64,000 nt of DNA from NCBI GenBank assembly GCA_002304935.1, contig DBPS01000047.1:19694-83693 (forward strand), read 5' to 3'. Within the stretch, counting starts at the first letter, position 1. Every line of letters starts with the position of its first letter. Below are positions 28,045 through 34,689 of the stretch, one piece after another. Under the pieces are notes generated by a model. It had not been told where the DNA came from. It ran no database searches and saw only the letters and a program-made list of their open reading frames with translations. Source of the stretch: Candidatus Humimicrobium oleiphilum. Lineage in GTDB: Bacteria > Actinomycetota > Humimicrobiia > Humimicrobiales > Humimicrobiaceae. A program made the translations under genes and the position numbers.

Positions 28045-28785
28045 ATGAAAAAAGCAGCTGGTGGTCCTAAAAGCATAATTAATGAAAGCAACTTATCAGA
28101 AAACCAGAAAAGTGTTAAAGACAGATATCTTATTCCGGCTATAATCCAGGATGCTGATACCAAAGAAATACTTATGCTTGCATTTATGAACAGGGAATCA
28201 TTTATTAAAAGCCTCCAGACCGGATATACATGGTTTTACAGCCGGGAAAGAAAATGCTTGTGGAATAAAGGAGAAAGTTCAGGCAATTTTCAGAAAATCA
28301 TAAAAATATTTACAGATTGTGATAATGATTCACTTGTATTTCAGGTAAAACAGAAAGGTGCTGCCTGTCATACAGGAAATAAAAGCTGTTTCTTTAATGA
28401 AGTAGAATCTGGCAAGGCAGATGATTTCAATTCTCTGAGCGATAAATTAAACTACGGAAATTATCTTGGAATATATGATATACCGGAAGAAGAATCGGGA
28501 GAATCTATTTTGTTTCTGGAAGATCTGTACGATATTGTCTCTGAAAGAATAAAAGGAAAGTCAGAAAAATCATACACTTATGAATTGCATAAAAAAGGAA
28601 TACCTGAAATATTGAAGAAAGTTGGAGAAGAAAGCATTGAAATCATTCTTGCTTCAGCTGTACAGGACAAGAAGCAATTGATTTATGAAATAGCTGATCT
28701 GCTATACCATCTTACCGTGCTGATATTTGAGAAAAAAATAAAATATGAAGAAATAATGAATGAATTAAAATCCCGACATAAATAA
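28045..28785 (+). CDS. hisI: Bifunctional phosphoribosyl-AMP cyclohydrolase / phosphoribosyl-ATP pyrophosphatase
   Basis: A HisI-HisE fusion of 246 residues performing steps 2 and 3 of histidine synthesis. The N-terminal cyclohydrolase (about 25-130) shows MLAFMNRES, TWFYSRERKCLWNKGESSGN, DCDNDSLVFQV and the zinc-ligand region GAACHTGNKSCF. The C-terminal pyrophosphohydrolase (about 155-246) has the helical Mg-binding KVGEESIEIILAS and EIADLLYHLTVLI. A poorly conserved 25-residue N-terminal tail precedes the enzyme domains. It follows a TTGGAGAA ribosome site. Confidence 0.93.
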   Translation: MKKAAGGPKSIINESNLSENQKSVKDRYLIPAIIQDADTKEILMLAFMNRESFIKSLQTGYTWFYSRERKCLWNKGESSGNFQKIIKIFTDCDNDSLVFQVKQKGAACHTGNKSCFFNEVESGKADDFNSLSDKLNYGNYLGIYDIPEEESGESILFLEDLYDIVSERIKGKSEKSYTYELHKKGIPEILKKVGEESIEIILASAVQDKKQLIYEIADLLYHLTVLIFEKKIKYEEIMNELKSRHK

Positions 28786-28815
28786 TACAAGAAATGTTTT
28801 GGGTAAGGAGGGACT

Positions 28816-29784
28816 TTGCAGAATAATGTTAGAAAAATAGGAATATTGACAAGCGGCGGAGATGCAAGCGGTATGAACGCTGCAATAAGGGCTGCCGTAA
28901 GATATGCAATATACAAAAAGATTGAAGTTTGTGGCTATTATGAAGGATTTAAAGGCCTGATAAATAATAATTATAAGGTTCTTTCAAATAATTCTGTTGG
29001 TGGAATAATTGACAGAGGGGGTACTTTTCTCTACACAGCAAGATCAGAATTATTTAAAACCAGGGAAGGTCTGCTTAAAGCTAAAAAAAACCTTCAGGAA
29101 AATTCAATCGATGCCCTGATTGTTATTGGCGGAGACGGTTCTTTCAAAGGGGCAAGAGATTTAAGCGAGCTGGGAGTAAAAGTTGTAGGTATTCCGGCTA
29201 CCATTGATAATGATATTTATGGAACTGACCTAAGCCTGGGTTTTGATACAGCTTTAAATGTGATAATCAGTCTCATATCAAAAATAAGGGATACTGCCTC
29301 TTCTCATGAAAGAATATTTGTGATAGAAGTCATGGGAAGGAATTCAGGTGAGCTTGCAATAAGGTCAGGTCTTGCCTGCGGTTCTGATTATATTCTGATT
29401 CCAGAGATAAAAGTAGACCTTGTAAAGATATCGAATGAAATAAAAAACCATAGGGAAGGTAAAAGACATACACTTCTGATTGTAGCGGAAGGTGCCGCCA
29501 AGGCAGAAGAGGTTGCTTCTTCCATAAAGCTTCTGGTAGATCATGAAGTGAGGTTTTCTGTTCTTGGCCATATTCAGAGAGGTGGCTCCCCAAGTGCGGT
29601 AGACAGGGTTCTTGCTGCACAGTTTGCTAAAGAAGCGATTGATTTTTTAGCTTCAGGGGGGACTAATGCAATGACTGCCATACAAAATAATAATATATGC
29701 ATTGTAGATTTTAAGGAAGTTTTCTCCAGGCCCAAAGCCATCGATAAAGAACTTTATGATTACAGCCACATCCTGGCAATATAG
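28816..29784 (+). CDS. pfkA: 6-phosphofructokinase
   Basis: A glycolytic kinase of 322 residues. GILTSGGDASGMNAAIRAAV is the nucleotide-binding start. GGDGSFKGA carries the Gly associated with ATP-dependent enzymes (PPi-dependent ones usually read GGDD), and PATIDNDIYGTD lacks the Lys of PPi-PFKs. MGRNSGELA and the substrate-binding HIQRGGSPSAVDR are present. The start is TTG 28816, behind AAGGAGGG with a short spacer. It lies 30 bases after the histidine operon and may be co-transcribed with it. Confidence 0.93.
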   Translation: MQNNVRKIGILTSGGDASGMNAAIRAAVRYAIYKKIEVCGYYEGFKGLINNNYKVLSNNSVGGIIDRGGTFLYTARSELFKTREGLLKAKKNLQENSIDALIVIGGDGSFKGARDLSELGVKVVGIPATIDNDIYGTDLSLGFDTALNVIISLISKIRDTASSHERIFVIEVMGRNSGELAIRSGLACGSDYILIPEIKVDLVKISNEIKNHREGKRHTLLIVAEGAAKAEEVASSIKLLVDHEVRFSVLGHIQRGGSPSAVDRVLAAQFAKEAIDFLASGGTNAMTAIQNNNICIVDFKEVFSRPKAIDKELYDYSHILAI

Positions 29785-29947
29785 TTAATCTCTAAAACTT
29801 TGAAACAGACAGAAGAAATGTTTTATCACTATATAAAAGCCGGTTATTTATATTATTATGAAAAGAATTAATTTATTTCTGATTGCCTGTTAAGAGATGT
29901 CTGTTCTTGAGGATATTCAGCGAAAGGCACTGAATGATTTTAAAAGG

Positions 29948-29985
29948 TTTAATCCTTAAATTTTCAAAAAAATTTAAGGATTAAA
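29948..29985. terminator. Hairpin between pfkA and osmC
   Basis: A perfect 17-bp stem (29948-29964 with 29969-29985) with a four-base loop, AT-rich but long. It is probably a terminator for the pfkA transcript. The rest of 29785-30063 shows no convincing gene. A TATAAT at 29995-30000 directly behind it could be the osmC -10. Confidence 0.65.
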
Positions 29986-30063
29986 ATAAAATGATATAAT
30001 TTCCAAGACAGATTTATATTGAAGACGATTTATATTAATAGCTATAAGAGGGGAGAAATAAAA

Positions 30064-30489
30064 ATGGCAGTAAGAAAAGCGCAGGCAGAATGGAGAGGCA
30101 ATCTTGTCGAAGGCAGGGGGAATGTAGAAGTTGAAAGTGGAATTTTTAAAAACTCTTATTCTTTTCAGACCCGTTTTGGCGAAGAAAAAGGAACAAATCC
30201 GGAAGAGCTGATTGGTGCTGCCCATGCTGCATGCTATTCAATGGCATTATCATTTATACTGGAGCAAAATAAATTCAAACCTGTAAAGATTTCAACTGAA
30301 GCAAGTGTCCATATAGATAAAGTAGGGGAAGGTTTTAAAATCACAAAAATATTTCTTGATGTAAAAGGTGAAGTACCAGGCATAGAAATAAAAGAGTTTA
30401 TTAAATATGCAAATGAAGCCAAAACAGGATGTCCTGTTTCGCAGGCTCTTGCGGCAACTCCGATTGAGATGAAAGCTGAACTTTTATAA
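30064..30489 (+). CDS. osmC: OsmC family peroxiredoxin
   Basis: A 141-residue OsmC/Ohr-superfamily hydroperoxide reductase. Both active-site cysteines are visible: HAACYSMAL and TGCPVSQAL, along with the N-terminal AEWRGNLVEGRGNV typical of the OsmC rather than the Ohr subgroup. I start at ATG 30064 because GAGGGGA lies directly upstream; the frame continues 15 codons further to a TTG with no ribosome site. It stands alone between two hairpin-bounded regions. Confidence 0.9.
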   Translation: MAVRKAQAEWRGNLVEGRGNVEVESGIFKNSYSFQTRFGEEKGTNPEELIGAAHAACYSMALSFILEQNKFKPVKISTEASVHIDKVGEGFKITKIFLDVKGEVPGIEIKEFIKYANEAKTGCPVSQALAATPIEMKAELL

Positions 30490-30543
30490 AACCCTGGTTC
30501 ATTTTAAGTGTTTTGGAGTAAATATCTTTAATTAAAAAAAATA

Positions 30544-31368
30544 ATGAAAAAGAAATTGTTTTTAAGATTAATTATTTTCTCTTTTACTTTGCTACTGACG
30601 GCTTTTTATTTATTCTCATGTAATTTGTTGGTGTCATCTAGTACTTCAGAGATTCCAGTAACAGAAGAGACAACTACTACCATCAGGACTGAGGAAGAAC
30701 CAGACGAAGTCATTATTAAAGATACTACTACTACATTAAGGTCAGGCGAACCATCGATAGTAATAACAAACGGCAAAATTGATCCTGAGCGTAAACGGAT
30801 AGCACTAACTTTTGATTCAGGATGGGAATATGAAAATGCTGAGCATCTTTTGAATTGTCTGGATGAATTCGGTATAAAAGCTACCTTTTTTACAAGAGGT
30901 TTTTGGGCAAAAGATCATCCTGAGATTGCTACCGATATTGTAAACAGGGGGCATGATCTGGAAAACCATTCTCTGACTCATGGACATATGAATGAAATGG
31001 ATGAAAATGAAGTAAGAAATGAGGTTTCAGAGACAACTAATATCATCAAGGATATCACAGGATTTGATGCTGATTTATTCCGTCCTCCATATGGTGAATA
31101 TAATGAGAGAATACTGGAAATACTGGGTGAAGAAGGTTATCCATATACCATAATGTGGACTGTTGACAGCCATGACTGGGCAAAGGAGCTTAACGGGATA
31201 GCAATAACCAAAGATTATGTAATCAAAAGAGTTCTGGAAAATGCATCCGACGGGGCAATAATCCTGATGCATGTAGGAGGCTATGAGACAGTAAATGCTT
31301 TGCCGGATATTATTAACGGATTAAGAGCAGATGGCTACTATTTTGTAAAAGTAAAAGAAATGATATAA
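30544..31368 (+). CDS. Lipoprotein polysaccharide deacetylase (NodB domain)
   Basis: A surface-anchored carbohydrate esterase family 4 protein of 274 residues, likely acting on peptidoglycan or another N-acetylated polysaccharide. The signal peptide ends with a lipobox (LFSC, Cys26). A Thr-rich linker repeats ETTTTIRTEEEP / DTTTTLRSGEP. The NodB motifs follow: TFDSG (90-93), HSLTH (142-146), RPPYG, DSHDW and ILMHVG. Motif 1 has Ser92 where most active enzymes carry the metal-binding Asp (TFDDG), so metal use or activity may differ. The two motif-2 histidines are intact. Weak ribosome site. Confidence 0.85.
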   Translation: MKKKLFLRLIIFSFTLLLTAFYLFSCNLLVSSSTSEIPVTEETTTTIRTEEEPDEVIIKDTTTTLRSGEPSIVITNGKIDPERKRIALTFDSGWEYENAEHLLNCLDEFGIKATFFTRGFWAKDHPEIATDIVNRGHDLENHSLTHGHMNEMDENEVRNEVSETTNIIKDITGFDADLFRPPYGEYNERILEILGEEGYPYTIMWTVDSHDWAKELNGIAITKDYVIKRVLENASDGAIILMHVGGYETVNALPDIINGLRADGYYFVKVKEMI

Positions 31369-31420
31369 ATCCTGATTATATTAAATTTGCATTAATTGGG
31401 AGCCAAATTATACGTCCCCT

Positions 31421-31509
31421 TGGTGCCGAAGGTCGGGGTCGAACCGACACGAACCTTTCGGCCCACTGGATTTTGAGTCCAGCGCGTCTGCCAATTCCGC
31501 CACTTCGGC
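31421..31509 (-). tRNA. tRNA-Leu (anticodon CAA)
   Basis: Read on the minus strand, GCCGAAG pairs with CTTCGGC around the discriminator A and an encoded CCA. A D-loop (GGCGGAATTGGCAGAC), an anticodon stem CTGGA/TCCAG with loop CTCAAAA (anticodon CAA, reading UUG), a long variable arm, and a GGTTCGACC T-loop complete a class II tRNA. It is transcribed opposite to its neighbours. Confidence 0.95.
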
Positions 31510-31518
31510 ACGATAGAA

Positions 31519-31547
31519 ATAATACAATTATTAAGGCGTATTATCAA
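31519..31547 (-). promoter_or_regulatory. Promoter of tRNA-Leu(CAA)
   Basis: On the minus strand, TTGATA (complement of 31542-31547) is 17 bp from TATTAT (complement of 31519-31524). Each element matches consensus at five of six positions. Transcription would start near 31512, just before the tRNA. Confidence 0.75.
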
Positions 31548-31608
31548 GAACGCAAAAAAATATTTTTTAGTTAAAAGAATCTGCTATTAAGGTTCAGCTT
31601 TAGACTTG

Positions 31609-31637
31609 TTGACATAAAGCAGATATTCTAATATATT
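31609..31637 (+). promoter_or_regulatory. Strong promoter for the BMC shell gene
   Basis: A perfect TTGACA (31609-31614) is 17 bp from TATATT (31632-31637). The predicted start near 31644 coincides with the first base of a stable hairpin. It is the closest match to the sigma-70/SigA consensus noticed in the window. Confidence 0.75.
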
Positions 31638-31644
31638 TTTTCTG

Positions 31645-31675
31645 GCGCCATTAGATTGTAATAATCTGATGGCGC
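31645..31675 (+). promoter_or_regulatory. 5'-terminal stem-loop of the BMC transcript
   Basis: GCGCCAT (31645-31651) pairs with ATGGCGC (31669-31675) and continues through one G-U pair into AGATT/AATCT, giving 13 pairs around a five-base loop. It starts at the predicted transcription start. No U-run follows, so it is not a normal terminator. It may stabilise the mRNA, as 5' hairpins do, or bind a regulator. The remaining leader to the gene (about 110 bases) is AT-rich and shows no other structure. Confidence 0.6.
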
Positions 31676-31788
31676 TGTACATTTATAAATACACTTTTTT
31701 AATTAAATTAATTTAAAAAAGTATTTAATTATTAGTAATAGTGTTATAAAATAAACAAAAATTTTAAGTTATTCAAAGGAGTATTTTG

Positions 31789-32061
31789 ATGGAGAGCAAA
31801 GCACTGGGTCTGATAGAAACAAAAGGTCTTGTCGGATGCATAGAAGCTGGAGACGCAATGGTTAAGGCTGCAAATGTGCAAATGCTGGGAATAGAACAGA
31901 TTGGCGGCGGTTTCGTGACTGTAATGGTTGAAGGCGATGTAGGTGCTGTAAAAGCTGCAGTTGATGCAGGAGCAGCTGCTGCAAAAAGAGTAGGAGAACT
32001 TATTTCAGTCCATGTAATTCCAAGACCGGACCCATCAACTGAAAAACTGGTAAAAAAATAA
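31789..32061 (+). CDS. Bacterial microcompartment hexameric shell protein (BMC-H)
   Basis: A 90-residue single-BMC-domain protein of the PduA/EutM/CsoS1 type that assembles into hexagonal shell tiles. [40 protein letters not shown], the [17 protein letters not shown] helix and VISVH-type C-terminal strand ending [12 protein letters not shown] are all typical. I choose ATG 31789, seven bases after AAAGGAG; a TTG lies one codon upstream. No vertex (BMC-P), trimer (BMC-T) or cargo enzyme genes are in the window, so this is an orphan shell gene with its own promoter and terminator. Confidence 0.93.
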   Translation: MESKALGLIETKGLVGCIEAGDAMVKAANVQMLGIEQIGGGFVTVMVEGDVGAVKAAVDAGAAAAKRVGELISVHVIPRPDPSTEKLVKK

Positions 32062-32146
32062 TTAAATTATTTTAATAAATAATCAGGCTATTATTAATAA
32101 TTTTTATTATTAAGCTGATTTTTAATAAAAAAAATATATTTATACT

Positions 32147-32180
32147 ATGGCAGGTTTTACCTGCCATTTTTATTTTGTTT
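32147..32180 (+). terminator. Rho-independent terminator downstream of the BMC gene
   Basis: ATGGCAGG (32147-32154) and CCTGCCAT (32160-32167) form an eight-bp stem around TTTTA, followed by TTTTTATTTTG. A weaker imperfect hairpin (about 32080-32121, ATCAG...CTGAT) precedes it. Together they make the shell gene monocistronic. Confidence 0.88.
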
Positions 32181-32291
32181 TAAAATATTAATAATTTATA
32201 TAAAATATATTATAAAAAGAATATTTTTTACATTTGACTGGTTGTCATCTGTTTTTTTCTGATTATTTCTATAACCACTGAAAGGAGGATT

Positions 32292-33263
32292 ATGGGAAGT
32301 GAAAAGAAGTCAGCTGCTGAAAATTTTGGAAAGATGTTTAAGGAATTTGGCGCCGCGATAGCCGAAATCTTCAATGATCCGGACCTGAAAGCAAAATCAA
32401 AAGAATTTGCAGAAAGTGCATCAGAATCAGCAAAAGTATTTGCTCAGCGTTTCAGGGACGAAGAAGTGCAAAACAAATTCAGGGAAGTCGGTAAGGCTGC
32501 CCAGGATTTTGGGAAAAATGTATCTGACTATTTTAAATCAGATAATGAAAAGGAAGCGGCAGAAGAAAAAAGCAGCCACGAAGAAAAAAAAACTGAAGAA
32601 TCCAGTGAGGCCAAAAGCGGAAACAGCTCAGAAACATTTGCTGGCTTAAATGAAGAAAGTGAAGCTGAAAAGAACAAAATTCTACAAAATGACTCTGTTG
32701 ATAGCAAAACAGAATCAAAAACCAATCTGCCTGAAGATTTTAAAGCTTTTGATGGAAAATTTGACAGTTATTTTGCATCAGGAAGAGCAGGGAGGATAAC
32801 GGGTTATATTTTTTCAATCATATTTGCAATAGCCTGGATGATATTTATATTATTCTTTAATCAGTATATTGCATATTATTATAATGAAACCCTGGATGGC
32901 GCCCAGCAGTTAAGGATGGTTCCGGTTCTTACAGAAGAATTTAGTCTCTGGCTTCCTTTTTTTACTTTAAGCATGCTGGTTTCCATAATCGGAAACCTGG
33001 TACTTGTTTTTTTCGAAAGATTCTACCTGATGAAGATAATTTCAATAATAAAATCAGCCCTTACACTTTCCGTTACTGCTTATCTTTTAAGACTTTTTCC
33101 GTTTGATTTTTCTCTTATACCGAATATAACGCTTAAAGGTGTAGCAAGTATGATAACTTCAATAATTCTTATAATAATAATGGCAGGATGTGCAATTGCA
33201 ATTATTATTGATTTTATAAAATTAATCGTTTTTTTTACCAGGTCGGGCTCTGTAAATGAATAA
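32292..33263 (+). CDS. Uncharacterised protein: amphipathic helical N-terminus, charged linker, four TM helices
   Basis: I do not recognise the family. The 323-residue protein follows an excellent AAAGGAGG site. Residues 1-85 are predicted helical and amphipathic, with repeats resembling apolipoprotein/LEA-type segments (KEFAESASESAKVFAQRF, VGKAAQDFGKNVSDYF). Residues 86-150 are a Glu/Lys/Ser-rich disordered linker. Residues about 165-320 hold four hydrophobic segments (about 168-190, 218-245, 250-270, 283-312). The protein ends after a bidirectional terminator. Function unknown; the architecture would suit an envelope-stress or membrane-associated sensor, but that is a guess. Confidence 0.8.
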   Translation: MGSEKKSAAENFGKMFKEFGAAIAEIFNDPDLKAKSKEFAESASESAKVFAQRFRDEEVQNKFREVGKAAQDFGKNVSDYFKSDNEKEAAEEKSSHEEKKTEESSEAKSGNSSETFAGLNEESEAEKNKILQNDSVDSKTESKTNLPEDFKAFDGKFDSYFASGRAGRITGYIFSIIFAIAWMIFILFFNQYIAYYYNETLDGAQQLRMVPVLTEEFSLWLPFFTLSMLVSIIGNLVLVFFERFYLMKIISIIKSALTLSVTAYLLRLFPFDFSLIPNITLKGVASMITSIILIIIMAGCAIAIIIDFIKLIVFFTRSGSVNE

Positions 33264-33301
33264 AATAAATGACCCGAACTATAAGTACGGGTCATTTATT
33301 T
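33263..33301. terminator. Bidirectional terminator between convergent genes
   Basis: A perfect 14-bp stem (33263-33276 with 33288-33301) with an 11-base loop begins on the stop codon of the membrane protein gene. A-rich and T-rich flanks allow it to serve both this gene and the convergent minus-strand pair. Confidence 0.9.
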
Positions 33302-33331
33302 AAATTGGCAATATAATTAAAAACAGTATAA

Positions 33332-33550
33332 TTATATCTTTGCTTTTCCAGCTTCTGAAATAATATATTTTTCATCATCAGTTTTTTTAATGAATCCTGC
33401 TTCATTTAATTCTCTGAGACTTACCCTAACCTTGAAAAGAGGTCTTTTAAGTTTTTCTGCAATTTCCTCAGCTGAATAAGGCTCTTTTACCAATTGCAAG
33501 AGTTCTTTAGCTGTTGACGTAATTGTTCCGTCTGCGTTTACACAAGCCAT
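33332..33550 (-). CDS. Small winged-helix DNA-binding protein
   Basis: A 72-residue protein that looks like one winged helix-turn-helix domain: STAKELLQLVKEPYSAEEIA, KLKRPLFKVRVSLRELNEAG, and the wing FIKKTDDEKYIISEAG. This is the layout of ArsR/MarR-like minimal regulators. It lies 15 bases downstream of the peroxiredoxin gene on the same strand, so the two are probably co-transcribed, and it could regulate that operon. It has a single Cys at position 3. No ligand or effector domain is present. Confidence 0.75.
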   Translation of the reverse strand: MACVNADGTITSTAKELLQLVKEPYSAEEIAEKLKRPLFKVRVSLRELNEAGFIKKTDDEKYIISEAGKAKI

Positions 33551-33565
33551 ATCTTACCTGCCTTT

Positions 33566-34222
33566 TTAAAGATCTTTTTTACAGAAATACCAGTCTTTGC
33601 ATTCAAAGGAAGAATCTTTTACTCTTTCATCAGCCATTTCCTGTGTCTTTGGTGGAGGAACTATTACTTTTTCACCAGGTCTCCAGTTCGCAGGTGTTGC
33701 AACACCATTTTTATCTGATGTCTGCAAAGCCTGAACGACTCTCAGAAACTCATCCATGTTTCTGCCTGTTGAGGAAGGATAATATACCATAGCTCTTAAA
33801 ATCTGCTTGTCGTCTATTATGAAAACAGCTCTTGAAGTTTCTGTTGCGCTGTCGCCCGGCATGATCATACCGTATTTTTTGGCAACCTCCATGCTTAGAT
33901 CTGCAATAACCGGGAATTCTACCTTTACTCCGAATTTTTCTTCAATATTTCTTACCCATGCTATATGGGAAAAAACACTATCGATGCTCAGGCCCATAAG
34001 TTCACAGTTCAGTTCCCTTAATTTCGGATGGATTTGTGCAAATCCTACAAATTCAGTTGTACAGACTGGTGTGAAATCTGCAGGGTGAGAAAATAATATA
34101 AGCCAGCTTCCCTTGAAATCCTCAAGTTTTATTGTTCCGTGGGTTGTTACAGCTTCAAACTGCGGAGCTGGTGATCCAAGTCTGGGCAGTACATTTACAA
34201 CCTCATTATTGATTTCATTCAT
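33566..34222 (-). CDS. 1-Cys-type (Prx6-like) peroxiredoxin with archaeal-style C-terminal cysteines
   Basis: An AhpC/TSA family thiol peroxidase of 218 residues. The peroxidatic cysteine lies in PADFTPVCTTEF. The ATETSRAVFIIDD and long C-terminal arm (NWRPGEKVIVPPPKTQEMA) place it in the Prx6-like group. The end reads FECKDWYFCKKDL, with two extra cysteines as in hyperthermophile/archaeal peroxiredoxins of the Aeropyrum type. I start at ATG 34222, behind GGAGG (complement of 34228-34232), rather than at the ATG four codons upstream, which overlaps that site. Operon with the winged-helix gene. Confidence 0.92.
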   Translation of the reverse strand: MNEINNEVVNVLPRLGSPAPQFEAVTTHGTIKLEDFKGSWLILFSHPADFTPVCTTEFVGFAQIHPKLRELNCELMGLSIDSVFSHIAWVRNIEEKFGVKVEFPVIADLSMEVAKKYGMIMPGDSATETSRAVFIIDDKQILRAMVYYPSSTGRNMDEFLRVVQALQTSDKNGVATPANWRPGEKVIVPPPKTQEMADERVKDSSFECKDWYFCKKDL

Positions 34223-34257
34223 TTTCGCCTCCATATGTTTTTATTTATAAAGTTAAA

Positions 34258-34464
34258 CTAATGTCTTTTCCTTCGCTCTTTGGAATATATTACTATGCTT
34301 CCTATTACCCCGGTAAAAAATAACAGGGGTGAAACAAAAACTGCAATGAAGAAAAACAAAATGTCTTTTTTCCCAAAAAAAGACACAGCCACTTCGTGCA
34401 TAATAATACTGATGGCAAGGACTATTAAAGAAACTATTGATATTATAATAAACTTCTTTAACAT
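34258..34464 (-). CDS. Putative small membrane protein with two TM helices
   Basis: A 68-residue frame beginning MLKKFIIISIVSLIVLAISI contains two clear hydrophobic segments (about 4-22 and 36-60) and a basic C-terminal tail (SKERRKRH), an arrangement expected of a real small membrane protein. It is 35 bases upstream of the peroxiredoxin and on the same strand. The ribosome site is weak and no family is recognised. Opposite-strand frames here look like shadows. Confidence 0.5.
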   Translation of the reverse strand: MLKKFIIISIVSLIVLAISIIMHEVAVSFFGKKDILFFFIAVFVSPLLFFTGVIGSIVIYSKERRKRH

Positions 34465-34689
34465 TTTCTTTTATTTTATAATATAACATATTTATTCTAT
34501 AAGAAAAGAAGATTATCCCTCATATTCAAAAGACGTGAATCTGGATAATGCCGGATTGACTGGTTACTAATGATTTTACATTTATTAATCAGTACTTTAT
34601 AAAAAGATGTGCATAGAATGTATAATTATGTTGAAATGAATTTGTAATACGGCAATAATAATATCTGCTTTAAGAATTTGAGAAAAAAA

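Noticed and set aside
29897..29959. 20-codon open frame in the gap before osmC
   Set aside because: No ribosome site, no unusual composition, and its end lies in the terminator stem; most likely chance.
31421..31509. Plus-strand features across the tRNA-Leu(CAA) locus
   Set aside because: The full cloverleaf and promoter are on the minus strand; nothing supports a plus-strand gene.
34280..34486. 68-codon plus-strand frame opposite the small membrane protein
   Set aside because: The minus-strand frame has the clear TM pattern and positive tail; the plus-strand product has no recognisable features.
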